A program made the translations under genes and the position numbers. This document shows, in pieces, positions 35,298 through 45,350 of a DNA stretch of 64,000 bases. Source of the DNA: Pseudomonas orientalis (GTDB lineage: Bacteria > Pseudomonadota > Gammaproteobacteria > Pseudomonadales > Pseudomonadaceae); assembly GCF_002934065.1 (NCBI RefSeq), contig NZ_CP018049.1, forward strand, positions 804,501-868,500, in the 5' to 3' direction. The stretch's first letter is position 1, and each line of letters begins with the position of its first letter. Below the pieces are notes generated by a model. That model worked only from the letters and a program-made list of their open reading frames with translations, was not told the origin of the DNA and did no database searches.

Positions 35298-36093
35298 GGC
35301 GGCGATCCTTGGTGTACCCGACGGCGGTGCTGGAGGCGCCATCGGCGGCTCGGTGGGAAAAAATCGGTGTGCGTTTGAGCAACAGGCGCATGGCCTGCCA
35401 GTAAATCGCCAGGCAGGTCTTGGCGGTCATCCACGGAAAGCGCCATAGATAGCGATGCAGGCTGGCGCGGTTCAGGGCTTCTTTTTGCAGGCTCAAGGTG
35501 GCGTCGAAGACTTTATCCGCGCCCTGCCAATCGGCCATGTGCACGCCGAGCCTGGCGCCGGGCGGGCTGAAGCTCATGCGGTATTCCAGGTCGCGCGGCA
35601 GGAACGGCGACACATGGAACGCCTTGGCCACGGCGAAGTGCTGGTGTTCATCGGCGCCCAGTGACTGGGCCGGCAGCACGTAGTGATAGCGCTCGCGCCA
35701 CGGAGTGTTGGTGACTTCGCACAGGATCGCCGCCAGTTGCCCGTCGGCTTCGAAGCAATAGAAGAAGCTCACCGGATTGAACGCCAGGCCCCAGCTGCGG
35801 GCCTGGGTCAGCAGGCAGATAGCACCCTGTGGCGTGCGTCCCAGGGCCTTGCCGACTGCATGGCGCACCGCGTCGCTCAAGGACATGCCGTGGCGGGTGA
35901 ACGCGCGCAGGTAGTCCTGCTGGCGAAAGCCGAAGGGCGCCAGGCGGCTGCTGCCTGCCAGGGGCGAGAGCGCGAGCACGGCGTCCTGTTCGCTGAGGTC
36001 CAGGTACAGCAGGCCGATGCGGTAGCGAAAGGCATGGGCCTTGGGCGCAAACCGGCGATGGGCGATCCAGCCGCTGTACAGGGCGCTGTTCAC
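35284..36093 (-). CDS. DUF1365 protein
   Basis: This 269-residue protein begins NSALYSGWIAHRRF, with the conserved FRYRIGLLYLDL, NPVSFFYCFEADG and FHVSPFLPRD blocks of DUF1365. The family nearly always lies between an FAD-dependent oxidase and a cyclopropane synthase-like gene, as here. It probably acts on the same lipid substrate, but its chemistry is unknown. No signal peptide. It overlaps the FAD oxidase stop by 4 bp. Confidence 0.88.
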   Translation of the reverse strand: MNSALYSGWIAHRRFAPKAHAFRYRIGLLYLDLSEQDAVLALSPLAGSSRLAPFGFRQQDYLRAFTRHGMSLSDAVRHAVGKALGRTPQGAICLLTQARSWGLAFNPVSFFYCFEADGQLAAILCEVTNTPWRERYHYVLPAQSLGADEHQHFAVAKAFHVSPFLPRDLEYRMSFSPPGARLGVHMADWQGADKVFDATLSLQKEALNRASLHRYLWRFPWMTAKTCLAIYWQAMRLLLKRTPIFSHRAADGASSTAVGYTKDRRHEIP

Positions 36094-37337
36094 AGGGTTT
36101 CCCCAAACGCCTGGGCCACGCGCAGGGCGCTGACCACGCCGTCTTCATGGAAACCATTGGCCCAATAGGCGCCGCAGTAGAACGTGTTGCGCACGCCGTG
36201 CAATTCTTCCCAGCGCGCCTGTGCGGCCACCGCCGCCAGGCTGTATTGCGGATGGGCGTAGGTGTAGCGCGCCAGGATCTTCAGCGGGTTGATCACCGAT
36301 GTCTGGTTGAGGCTCACGCAAAAGGTGGTGGCGCTGTCGATGCCTTGCAGGATGTTCATGTCATAGGTGACGGCGGCCTGCTGCTGTTGATTGCCGCCCA
36401 GCCGGTAGTTCCAACTGGCCCAGGCCAGCTTGCGCTCGGGCAGCAGGCGCGTGTCGGTGTGCAGCACCACGTCGTTATCCGCGTAGGGCAGGGCGCCAAG
36501 GATCTGCTGTTCGGCCTCGCTCGGGTCGGCGAGCAACGCCAGGGCCTGGTCGCTGTGGCAGGCGAACACCACGCGGTCGAAGGTCTCGCTGCCGGCCGGG
36601 CTGTGGATAACCACCCCGGCGTCGGTGCGCTGCACCCTATGCACAGGACAATTGAGGCGTACCTGTTCGCGAAAGCTGCGGGTCAAGGGCTCTATATAGC
36701 GGCTGGAGCCTCCTTCGATCACGCACCATTGCGGACGGTTGCTCACCGACAGCAGGCCGTGGTTCTTGAAGAAACGCACGAAGAACTGCAGCGGGAACTT
36801 GAGCATATCGGCCAGGGACATCGACCAGATCGCCGCGCCCATCGGCACGATGTAGTGGCGGATAAACCGCGGGCCGTAGCCGCCGGCTTCGAGATACTCG
36901 CCAAGGGTCATGTCGGCGTTGATGCGCTGCTCTTGCAGATCCAGCGGCGCCTGGCGGTTGAAGCGCAGAATATCGCGCAGCATGCCCCAGAACCCCGGCG
37001 ACAGAATGTTGCGGCGCTGGGCAAACAAACTGTTGAGGTTATTGCCGTTGTATTCGAACCCCAGGTTCTGGTCACACACCGAAAAACTCATTTCGGTGGG
37101 TTTGAAGCTGACCCCGATCTGACCCAGCAGGCGGATGAAATTGGGGTAGGTCCAGTCGTTGAACACGATGAAACCGGTGTCCACCGCATAGCTTTTGCCG
37201 TCGACCGTCACGTTGGCGGTATGGGTATGCCCGCCAAGGCAGTCACCGGCTTCGAACAGCGTGATGTCGTGACGACGGCTGAGCAGGTAGGCGCTGGTCA
37301 GCCCGGCGATGCCGCTGCCGATAATGGCGATCTTCAC
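36090..37337 (-). CDS. FAD-dependent amine-oxidase-fold protein
   Basis: The 415-residue flavoprotein has an N-terminal dinucleotide loop IAIIGSGIAGLTSAYLL and the second FAD block TLFEAGDCLGGHTHT. The GNDFYCGAYWANGFHEDGV-like C-terminal block (here FYCGAYWANGFHEDG) is typical of the group paired with DUF1365 and cyclopropane synthase genes. It may oxidise or desaturate acyl chains. It is translationally coupled to both neighbours by 4-bp overlaps. Confidence 0.88.
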   Translation of the reverse strand: MKIAIIGSGIAGLTSAYLLSRRHDITLFEAGDCLGGHTHTANVTVDGKSYAVDTGFIVFNDWTYPNFIRLLGQIGVSFKPTEMSFSVCDQNLGFEYNGNNLNSLFAQRRNILSPGFWGMLRDILRFNRQAPLDLQEQRINADMTLGEYLEAGGYGPRFIRHYIVPMGAAIWSMSLADMLKFPLQFFVRFFKNHGLLSVSNRPQWCVIEGGSSRYIEPLTRSFREQVRLNCPVHRVQRTDAGVVIHSPAGSETFDRVVFACHSDQALALLADPSEAEQQILGALPYADNDVVLHTDTRLLPERKLAWASWNYRLGGNQQQQAAVTYDMNILQGIDSATTFCVSLNQTSVINPLKILARYTYAHPQYSLAAVAAQARWEELHGVRNTFYCGAYWANGFHEDGVVSALRVAQAFGETL

Positions 37338-38116
37338 AGGTCGTCCTTTTGCGGCGGTGGGCTGCGCAACATGCGTTTGCCGATGATCAGCTGTGCGCGG
37401 TTAGGCAGCTTCGACAACGGCCACAGGGTAGCGATGAACAAGGCCGGAAAGGCGATCTCCAGGGGGCGCTTTTCCAGCTTGGCGAAGATATGCCTGGCGG
37501 CCTTGTCGGCGGGCCAGCTCAGGGGCATGGGGAAATCATTGCGTTCGGTCAGTGGCGTGTCGACAAACCCCGGACTGATCACCGTAACGTCGATATTCTC
37601 CGGCGACAGGCCGATGCGCAGGGACTCGAACAAATAGCGCAGCCCCGCCTTGGAGGCGCCATAGGCTTCAGCGCGGGGCATGGGCAGGTAGGTCACGGCG
37701 CTGGCCACGCCCACCAGGTGCGGCGTACGCCCGGCACGCAACAACGGCAGTGCCGCTTCGATGCAATAACTGCTGGCCAGCAGGTTGGTGCGCACCACGT
37801 GTTCGATGATCGACGCATCGAACTGCCGGGCGTCGACATATTCACAGGTGCCGGCGTTGAGAATCACCGTATCCAGCGAGCCCCAGACTTCGCTGATCCG
37901 TTTACCGATTTCGCGTACGGTCTGGCTGTTGGTCAAGTCGCCGGCCACCACCAGCACTTGCCCCGGATAACGCTGGGCGAGCGCCTCCAGCGGGCCCTTG
38001 GTGCGCGAGCTGAGCGCCACATGGGCGCCGCTGTTGAGCAACTCCACGGCGAGCGCGGCACCGATGCCACTGCTGGCGCCGGTCAACCAATAACGACGGG
38101 GCGGTGTCAGGCTCAT
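37334..38116 (-). CDS. Short-chain dehydrogenase/reductase
   Basis: The 260-residue SDR has the TGASSGIG cofactor loop near residue 13, NAG at about 88 and the catalytic AYGASKAG (Tyr and Lys) at about 150. The ATG at 38116 overlaps the SnoaL-like stop by 4 bp; the longer frame from 38227 is inside that gene. Substrate unknown; the operon suggests a fatty-acyl or lipid aldehyde/ketone. Confidence 0.9.
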   Translation of the reverse strand: MSLTPPRRYWLTGASSGIGAALAVELLNSGAHVALSSRTKGPLEALAQRYPGQVLVVAGDLTNSQTVREIGKRISEVWGSLDTVILNAGTCEYVDARQFDASIIEHVVRTNLLASSYCIEAALPLLRAGRTPHLVGVASAVTYLPMPRAEAYGASKAGLRYLFESLRIGLSPENIDVTVISPGFVDTPLTERNDFPMPLSWPADKAARHIFAKLEKRPLEIAFPALFIATLWPLSKLPNRAQLIIGKRMLRSPPPQKDDL

Positions 38117-38535
38117 CCGATTCTCCTTTTCAGCCAACTGATGACGCCGCCGAGGACCGGCAGGTGTTCGTAAAGCAGCGCGCCGGCATCGAAGTAGTCG
38201 CGGTGTCGGTAAACCTTGTCGCGCCACATCAAGTGGGAGCAGCCTTGCACCTGGATCAGTTCGCCGCCGGCCAGGCGCGGGTGGCGGAAATTCATGGTCC
38301 AGCGCAGGTAGCCTTCGCCTTCGGCCGTCTGGTCGAAGCCGTGGAAATCAAAGGTCAGCTGGTTGACGTTGCTGTACAACTGCGCGAAGTAGCGATGCAG
38401 CTCGGGCAGGCCGTGGACTTCATGCAGCGGGTCGACAAACACGATGTCGTCGCTGTACAGGCTGTCGAGCAGATACAGGTTGTGCTTGTCCAGCGTGGCA
38501 AAGGTGTGGCCGAAATGGCGCAGGAAGTCACTCAT
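38113..38535 (-). CDS. SnoaL-like/NTF2-fold protein
   Basis: The 140-residue protein (FLRHFGHTFATLDKHNLYLL, then DDIVFVDPLHEVHGLPELHRYF, Trp/His-rich sheet, GGELIQVQGCSHLMWRDKVYRHRDYFDAG split) has the cone-shaped NTF2 fold signature seen in SnoaL-like cyclases and isomerases. No catalytic role can be assigned. It overlaps the photolyase start-side by 8 bp and the SDR by 4 bp, so it is firmly part of this operon. Confidence 0.85.
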   Translation of the reverse strand: MSDFLRHFGHTFATLDKHNLYLLDSLYSDDIVFVDPLHEVHGLPELHRYFAQLYSNVNQLTFDFHGFDQTAEGEGYLRWTMNFRHPRLAGGELIQVQGCSHLMWRDKVYRHRDYFDAGALLYEHLPVLGGVISWLKRRIG

Positions 38536-39970
38536 GTTCGGCCATCTCCTGACGCGAAGGCAGGCTGCGAAAGGCGGCGAGGGCACGTTCGCGGGATTTC
38601 TTCAGGTCGACAATGGCGCGCGGGTAGTCGGCCACGCCGAACAGCCCGCCAGAGGCTTCGGGGTTGTGTACTTCTTTTTTATTCAGCGCGGCCAGTTCCG
38701 GCAGCCAGTGCGTGATGAACAACCCTTCGCTGTCGAATTTTTCCGACTGGCTCAGCGGGCTGAAAATCCGGAAATACGGCGCCGAGTCGGTGCCCGTCGA
38801 GGAACTCCACTGCCAGCCGCCGTTGTTGGCCGCCAGGTCACCGTCGATCAAGTGCCGCATGAAGAAGCGCTCGCCCTCGCGCCAGTCGATCAGCAGGTTC
38901 TTGGTCAGGAACATCGCCACCACCATGCGCAGACGGTTGTGCATCCAGCCGGTTTCCAGCAGTTGGCGCATGGCCGCATCGATGATCGGCAAGCCGGTGC
39001 GTGCCTGTTGCCAGGCGGCCAGGTCCTCGGGGGCGTCGCGCCAGGCCACCGCCTCGGTTTCGGGGCGGAACGCACGGTGGCGGGAAACGCGCGGGTAGCC
39101 CACGAGGATGTGTTTGTAGAATTCGCGCCACAGCAGTTCGTTGATCCAGGTGATCGTGCCGATGTCACCGCTTTCGAACTCGCCTTGGTTGGACTGCAAC
39201 GCGGCGTGCAGGCACTGGCGCGGCGACACGACCCCGGCGGCAAGGTAGGCGGACAGCTGGCTGGTGCCGGGCTTGGCGGGAAAGTCGCGCTCGTCCTTGT
39301 AGTAACTGATCTGCTCATCGGCGAAGGCGTCGAGGCGCCGGCGCGCCTCGTCTTCACCGGCGGGCCAGAGCGCGCGCAAGGTTTCGCTGGGCGGCTCGAA
39401 ACCTTCAACGCGGGTGGGGATGGCATCGCTTTGCAGGTCGAGCACGGCCTGGGCCTTGGGGCTTGCCACCAAAGGCGGCAAGGCGCTGTGCAGACGGGTG
39501 TAGCAGACCTTGCGGAACTGGCTGAACACTTGAAAGTAGGTGCCGGATTTGGTCAACACACTGCCCGGCTGGAAGAACAGCTGGTCGAGGTAGCTGTGGA
39601 AGGTCACGCCGTCTGCTTCCAGCGCCCGGGCCACGGCGCTGTCGCGACGGCTCTCGTGGATCCCGTATTCCTCGTTGACATGCACCGACTCGACCTTGAG
39701 CTCCCGGCATAGCTGGCTCAACACGCCTGGCGCCTGGTCCCAGGTGTCGGCGTGGCGGATCAGCAGCGGGATGTTCACGTCTGCGAGCGCTTGCTTTAAG
39801 GCGTGCAGGTTGCGCAGCCAGAAATCGACCTTGCACGGCGCATCATCGTGGGCCAGCCATTGTTGCGGCGTGATCAGGTAAATGGCCGCGACCGGGCCTC
39901 GCTGGCTGGCGGCAGTCAGGGCGGTGTTGTCGTGAAGGCGCAGGTCGGTGCGCAGCCAGATCAAGTGCAT
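38528..39970 (-). CDS. phrB: Deoxyribodipyrimidine photolyase
   Basis: The 480-residue class I CPD photolyase repairs UV-induced pyrimidine dimers using FADH and blue light. The N-terminal antenna domain starts HLIWLRTDLRLHDNTAL. The FAD-binding C-terminal domain has WINELLWREFYKHIL, GLPIIDAAMRQLLETGWMHN and WQWSSSTGTDSAPYFR. It lies directly after the MerR-type regulator (no gap), which supports light control of the operon. Confidence 0.96.
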   Translation of the reverse strand: MHLIWLRTDLRLHDNTALTAASQRGPVAAIYLITPQQWLAHDDAPCKVDFWLRNLHALKQALADVNIPLLIRHADTWDQAPGVLSQLCRELKVESVHVNEEYGIHESRRDSAVARALEADGVTFHSYLDQLFFQPGSVLTKSGTYFQVFSQFRKVCYTRLHSALPPLVASPKAQAVLDLQSDAIPTRVEGFEPPSETLRALWPAGEDEARRRLDAFADEQISYYKDERDFPAKPGTSQLSAYLAAGVVSPRQCLHAALQSNQGEFESGDIGTITWINELLWREFYKHILVGYPRVSRHRAFRPETEAVAWRDAPEDLAAWQQARTGLPIIDAAMRQLLETGWMHNRLRMVVAMFLTKNLLIDWREGERFFMRHLIDGDLAANNGGWQWSSSTGTDSAPYFRIFSPLSQSEKFDSEGLFITHWLPELAALNKKEVHNPEASGGLFGVADYPRAIVDLKKSRERALAAFRSLPSRQEMAEHE

Positions 39971-40900
39971 TTAGACGATTCCACGCTGGATCAATATCTG
40001 GTGGGCCGCCAACGGGTCTTCGGCGACGAACAACTCGGGGATGTCACGGGTTAATACGGCCAACTCGGCGTGGTGGATGCAGACCGCCGGTCCGGCAATC
40101 AATATCGGGCAAGCAATGCCCGCCAGCAGTTTCGTGAGTGCCGCGACCTGCAGCGCCTTGCTGGAATACAGCAATACGGCGCGCGGTTGCAGGTGTTCCA
40201 CCGCCAGCGCCAGTTCGCCGGGGGGCAGCGGCCAGTCGAACACCTCCACCGGGCAGTCGGCGCTGCTGGCCAGCCAGGCGCTGAGCCACAGGTGCGGCTC
40301 CAGGGGCAAGTCGGAGTGGTTGACCAGCAGCAGCGGGGCGCCGTGGAGTTGCCGGTTGTTGTGGTAAATGCGTGCGCCGAACTTGCTGCGCAACCAGGAC
40401 AGGAAAAATACCCGCTCCATCTGTGCGCCAAACTGACCCTGCCACTTCTGTTCGAGTTCGCTGAGCAGTGGCAGCATCAATTGCTCGCACAAGGTGCGTG
40501 GCGGGTAGAGCGCCATGGCTTGGTTGAAGGCATCGTCGACCCGGCGCTCAGCCAGCTCAGCGATGGCCGTCACCAACGTTTGGCGCAAGGCGTGCCATTC
40601 GTTTTCCATCGGTTCCGGGTTGGCCTGGGCCGAGTCGATCAAGACTTTTACCTGGCTGACCGGCACCCCGCGATTGAGCCAGGTGAGGATGGCATGGATG
40701 CGCTGCACGTGTTCGGCGCTGAACAGCCGGTGCCCTTTGGGCGTGCGCTGGGGCACGATCAGGCCGTAACGGCGCTCCCAGGCGCGCAGGGTCACGGCAT
40801 TGACGCCGGTCTGGCGCGCCACTTCGCGGATCGGCAGCCAGCCGTCCTGCAGGGCTTGGGCAATGTCTTCGCCGGGTTCGTCTTGCAGGGCAACTGTCAT
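39971..40900 (-). CDS. MerR-family regulator of LitR/CarH type (class II-like)
   Basis: The 309-residue regulator has a MerR helix-turn-helix (residues 21-75; YPIREVARQTGVNAVTLRAWERRYG-like) and a C-terminal region resembling the CarH cobalamin-binding module. The AdoB12 ligands look lost: CarH W-x9-EH is replaced by W153 with E162-R163, and the DxHxxG site reads EPHLWL (201-206). This is the situation in class II LitR/PplR proteins of Pseudomonas, which respond to light through a separate LOV protein (from memory). Its genes of action are probably those behind the TGTACA-N12-TGTAYA operators at 41886, 41936 and 43224. It lies inside the operon it should control, giving autoregulation. Confidence 0.88.
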   Translation of the reverse strand: MTVALQDEPGEDIAQALQDGWLPIREVARQTGVNAVTLRAWERRYGLIVPQRTPKGHRLFSAEHVQRIHAILTWLNRGVPVSQVKVLIDSAQANPEPMENEWHALRQTLVTAIAELAERRVDDAFNQAMALYPPRTLCEQLMLPLLSELEQKWQGQFGAQMERVFFLSWLRSKFGARIYHNNRQLHGAPLLLVNHSDLPLEPHLWLSAWLASSADCPVEVFDWPLPPGELALAVEHLQPRAVLLYSSKALQVAALTKLLAGIACPILIAGPAVCIHHAELAVLTRDIPELFVAEDPLAAHQILIQRGIV

Positions 40901-40903
40901 GGT

Positions 40904-41863
40904 CTAGATCGCATTGCGCAGGCTGAGGTTTTCCGGGTGCGGTTGCAGGTAGGCCTGCTGCGCAATGTAGCGGTCCGGGTGTTGACGAAAGTGATGCTTG
41001 AGCAGCGTGAGCGGCACCACCAGCGGCACGATGCCTTGGCGGTACTGGCTGATGACGGTTTGCATTTCCTGTTTGTCATCGGCGCTGATCGCCTGCTTGA
41101 GGTAGCCACTGATGTGTTGCAGCACATTGGTGTGGGTGCCACGGGTAGCGCACTTGGTCAGGCCGGTCATCAGGTCGCTGAAGTAGCAACTGGCCAATTC
41201 GTCCAGGTGGGTGTCCTTGGTCATGCTGCCCAGCAGGTGGCCGAGACTTTTGTAATGCGCCGGGCTGTGGGCCATCAATAAATATTTGTAGCGCGAATGG
41301 AAGGCCAGCAGGCGGTGACGCGTCAGCCCTTCGGCAAGCAATTGTTGCCAGTTGGCGTAGACGAATACGCGGGTGAGGAAGTTTTCACGCAATACCGGAT
41401 CATTCAGGCGACCGTCCTCTTCCACCGGCAGGTTGGGGTGGCGCGCGCAGAACGCCTGGGCGTAGATACCGCGCCCGCCGCCATCCACCGGTGCGCCGTT
41501 CTCACGGTACACCTTGACCCGCTCCAGGCCGCAGGACGGCGACTTCTGCATGAAGATGTAGCCGCACAGGTCGGTGTGCTCGGCCGCCATCTGCTGGCCG
41601 TATTCATCCAGCGGCTGGGTCACGTTGAGTTCGCGGTGCACGGTGCCTACAGCTTGCGGGCTGGCCGCGTCGCCGACCAGGCGAATGGTTTCGCGGGGGA
41701 TGCCCAGACCGATGGCAACTTCGGGGCACAGTGGCACGTAGTCGAAGTAATCGGCCAGGGTCTGGGTGCACAGGAGGGACTGCTTATGCCCGCCGTTGAA
41801 ACGCACGTTCTCGCCCAGCAGGCAGGCGCTGATGCCGATCTTGGGTTTCACGGAATGGGGCAT
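40904..41863 (-). CDS. YbgA-like protein with DUF523 and DUF1722 domains
   Basis: The 319-residue protein has an N-terminal DUF523 domain (1-150; KIGISACLLGENVRFNGGHK, Cys-containing CGYIFMQKSPSCGLERVKVY) and a C-terminal DUF1722 domain (about 195-310; AFHSRYKYLLMAHSPAHYK, then ISQYRQGIVPLVVPLTLLKHH split). Function is unknown, though DUF1722 genes are repeatedly next to photolyase and LitR-type regulators. It is the first gene of the operon and follows a promoter with two LitR-type operators. The regulator gene starts 3 bp after its stop. Confidence 0.9.
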   Translation of the reverse strand: MPHSVKPKIGISACLLGENVRFNGGHKQSLLCTQTLADYFDYVPLCPEVAIGLGIPRETIRLVGDAASPQAVGTVHRELNVTQPLDEYGQQMAAEHTDLCGYIFMQKSPSCGLERVKVYRENGAPVDGGGRGIYAQAFCARHPNLPVEEDGRLNDPVLRENFLTRVFVYANWQQLLAEGLTRHRLLAFHSRYKYLLMAHSPAHYKSLGHLLGSMTKDTHLDELASCYFSDLMTGLTKCATRGTHTNVLQHISGYLKQAISADDKQEMQTVISQYRQGIVPLVVPLTLLKHHFRQHPDRYIAQQAYLQPHPENLSLRNAI

Positions 41864-41885
41864 GGGTAAACCTCTGCGAAATTCC

Positions 41886-41909
41886 TGTACAGTTTTTTAT
41901 CCCTGTACA
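41886..41909 (-). promoter_or_regulatory. LitR/PplR-type operator, promoter-downstream copy
   Basis: TGTACA, a 12-bp spacer and TGTACA: a perfect match to the reported class II LitR site T(G/A)TACA-N12-TGTA(C/T)A (from memory). It lies just after the -10 element, where a bound repressor would block transcription of the photolyase operon. Confidence 0.75.
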
Positions 41910-41919
41910 ACTAAATCTC

Positions 41920-41947
41920 ATCATAGATTTGATCTTGTACAAGTCAA
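41920..41947 (-). promoter_or_regulatory. Predicted sigma70 promoter of the DUF523-merR-phr operon
   Basis: On the minus strand TTGACT (-35, 41942-41947), a 16-bp spacer and TATGAT (-10, 41920-41925). One half-site of the upstream operator (41936-41941) fills the first bases of the spacer, directly behind the -35. Confidence 0.65.
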
Positions 41948-41959
41948 TAATTTTGTATA
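41936..41959 (-). promoter_or_regulatory. LitR/PplR-type operator, promoter-overlapping copy
   Basis: TGTACA, a 12-bp spacer and TGTATA: a perfect match to the same consensus. It covers the -35 element, and its start is 50 bp from that of the downstream copy, so two dimers could bind cooperatively. Confidence 0.75.
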
Positions 41960-41976
41960 GGTATTTTTGCCCGGAT

Positions 41977-43187
<1,211 letters not shown>

Positions 43188-43223
43188 TTACCTTTGGGTA
43201 CAGACTACGCCGACACCAATAGC

Positions 43224-43247
43224 TGTACAATATTGTTTTTTGGTATA
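43224..43247. promoter_or_regulatory. LitR/PplR-type operator between renalase-like and yfcH-like genes
   Basis: TGTACA, a 12-bp spacer and GGTATA: one mismatch to T(G/A)TACA-N12-TGTA(C/T)A. It lies 49 bp from the minus-strand oxidoreductase start and 141 bp from the plus-strand yfcH-like start, so it could regulate either or both. Confidence 0.6.
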
Positions 43248-43387
43248 AGTTTTGGCGTGCCTGATTGTGTGGCGTGACCTATGGTTAAGCCAACAGGCTA
43301 AACGATCGTCACGCTCGAATATCAAATCGATCCCTGCTTATAAAATAGACCAGTGAGCGGCGGCGAACGTTACATGAGGAGAGTCCC

Positions 43388-44287
43388 ATGCATATTTTGC
43401 TGACCGGCGGTACCGGCTTGATCGGCCGTCAACTGTGCCGGCACTGGCTTGCCCAGGGCCATCGCTTGACCGTGTTGAGCCGTGCACCCGAATCCGTGGC
43501 GCGTATTTGCGGCGCGCAGGTGCTGGGCGTTGGGCGCCTGCAGGACGTGATCGGCGCGGTGGACGCGGTGGTCAACCTGGCCGGTGCGCCGATTGCCGAC
43601 CGTCCCTGGACTCACAAGCGCAAGGCATTGCTGTGGAGCAGTCGCATCAGCCTGACCGAAAGTCTGCTGGCGTGGCTTGAACGCCTGGAGCAGAAACCGG
43701 CGGTGCTGATCTCGGGTTCCGCCGTGGGCTGGTATGGCGACGGCGGCGAGCGCGAACTGACTGAAGACAGCGGCCCGGTGCAGGATGATTTTCCCAGTCA
43801 GTTGTGTATCGCCTGGGAAGAAACCGCCGCGCGTGCCGAGGCCCTGGGCATTCGCGTGGTACTGGTGCGCACCGGTCTGGTGCTGGCGGCCGAGGGCGGC
43901 TTTTTGTCGCGCCTGTTGCTGCCGTTCAAACTGGCGCTGGGCGGGCCGATCGGCAATGGCCGGCAATGGATGCCGTGGGTGCATATTCAGGATCAAATCG
44001 CTCTGATTGATTTTCTTCTGCACAAGGCTGACGTCCGTGGTCCTTATAATGCCTGCGCGCCACACCCGGTGCGCAACCGCGAGTTTGCCAGGACGCTGGG
44101 CCAGGTGCTGCACCGCCCGGCGTTCATGCCGATGCCGGCCTTTGCGCTGAAGGTTGGTTTGGGCGAGTTGTCGGGTTTATTGCTTGGCGGGCAAAAGGCA
44201 CTGCCTGAGCGGTTGCTGGCCGCAGGTTTCACTTTCCAGTTCACTGAATTGCGTGCGGCCCTGGACGACTTGTCCAGCCGCCTCTAA
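43388..44287 (+). CDS. TIGR01777/YfcH-type NAD-dependent epimerase-like protein
   Basis: The 299-residue extended-SDR-like protein starts [16 protein letters not shown] (dinucleotide loop), has [12 protein letters not shown] (catalytic-region block) and ends in the DUF1731-type C-terminal domain ([25 protein letters not shown] split). The ATG has an AGGAG ribosome-binding site. Substrate unknown. hemH follows after 14 bp, so the two are probably cotranscribed. Confidence 0.9.
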   Translation: MHILLTGGTGLIGRQLCRHWLAQGHRLTVLSRAPESVARICGAQVLGVGRLQDVIGAVDAVVNLAGAPIADRPWTHKRKALLWSSRISLTESLLAWLERLEQKPAVLISGSAVGWYGDGGERELTEDSGPVQDDFPSQLCIAWEETAARAEALGIRVVLVRTGLVLAAEGGFLSRLLLPFKLALGGPIGNGRQWMPWVHIQDQIALIDFLLHKADVRGPYNACAPHPVRNREFARTLGQVLHRPAFMPMPAFALKVGLGELSGLLLGGQKALPERLLAAGFTFQFTELRAALDDLSSRL

Positions 44288-44301
44288 AGATAGGATGTTG
44301 C

Positions 44302-45327
44302 ATGACCGATCACGCGTTGTTACTGGTCAACCTGGGCTCGCCAAAGTCCACTTCGGTGGCCGATGTGCGCAGCTACCTCAATCAGTTCCTGATGGACCCT
44401 TATGTGATCGACCTGCCGTGGCCGGTACGTCGCTTGCTGGTGTCGCTGATCCTGATCAAACGCCCCGAGCAGTCGGCGCATGCCTATGCGTCCATCTGGT
44501 GGGACGAAGGCTCGCCACTGGTAGTCCTCAGCCGTCGCCTGCAGCAGCAGATGACCGCGCAATGGACCCAGGGCCCCGTCGAACTGGCGATGCGTTATGG
44601 CGAGCCTTCGCTTGAAACGGTGCTGACGCGCCTGGCCGCCCAGGGCATTCAGAACGTGACGCTGGCGCCGCTGTACCCGCAGTTTGCCGACAGCACCGTG
44701 ACCACCGTGATAGAGGAAGCCAGGCGTGTGGTACGCGACAAGAAACTGAAGGTGCAATTCTCGATCCTGCAGCCGTTCTACGACCAGCCTGAGTACCTCG
44801 ATGCCCTGGCCGCGAGTGTGCGGCCGCATGTAGAGCAGGCTTACGATCACCTGCTGTTGAGTTTCCACGGTTTGCCCGAGCGTCACCTGACCAAGCTCGA
44901 CCCGACCGGCCAGCATTGTTTCAAGGATGCCGATTGCTGCAAAAATGCCTCGCCTGAGGTGCTTGCCACCTGTTATCGCGCGCAATGCTTCAGCGTTGCC
45001 CGCGATGTGGCCGAGCGGCTGGGGCTGCCGGATGGCAAGTGGTCGGTGGCGTTCCAGTCACGCCTGGGCCGCGCCAAGTGGATCGAACCCTACACCGAGG
45101 CGCGTCTTGAGGCATTGGCGCAGCAAGGCGTGAAAAAACTGCTGGTCATGTGCCCCGCGTTTGTCGCCGATTGCATCGAGACCCTTGAAGAAATCGGTGA
45201 TCGCGGGCTGGAACAGTTCCGTGAGGCGGGAGGCGAGGAGTTGATATTGGTGCCGTGCTTGAACGATGACCCGCAGTGGGCGGCGGCGCTCAATACCCTC
45301 TGCGAAAGAGCACCGGTTACGCTGTAA
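44302..45327 (+). CDS. hemH: Ferrochelatase
   Basis: The 341-residue enzyme inserts Fe(II) into protoporphyrin IX, the last haem step. It starts [11 protein letters not shown]; the catalytic His is in [11 protein letters not shown] (about residue 195), and the C-terminal acid residues lie in [16 protein letters not shown]. The Cys-rich stretch [19 protein letters not shown] is typical of the bacterial type. It is followed by a repeat-rich gap. Confidence 0.96.
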   Translation: MTDHALLLVNLGSPKSTSVADVRSYLNQFLMDPYVIDLPWPVRRLLVSLILIKRPEQSAHAYASIWWDEGSPLVVLSRRLQQQMTAQWTQGPVELAMRYGEPSLETVLTRLAAQGIQNVTLAPLYPQFADSTVTTVIEEARRVVRDKKLKVQFSILQPFYDQPEYLDALAASVRPHVEQAYDHLLLSFHGLPERHLTKLDPTGQHCFKDADCCKNASPEVLATCYRAQCFSVARDVAERLGLPDGKWSVAFQSRLGRAKWIEPYTEARLEALAQQGVKKLLVMCPAFVADCIETLEEIGDRGLEQFREAGGEELILVPCLNDDPQWAAALNTLCERAPVTL

Positions 45328-45350
45328 TCACGCCTTGCGGTGATCCAATT

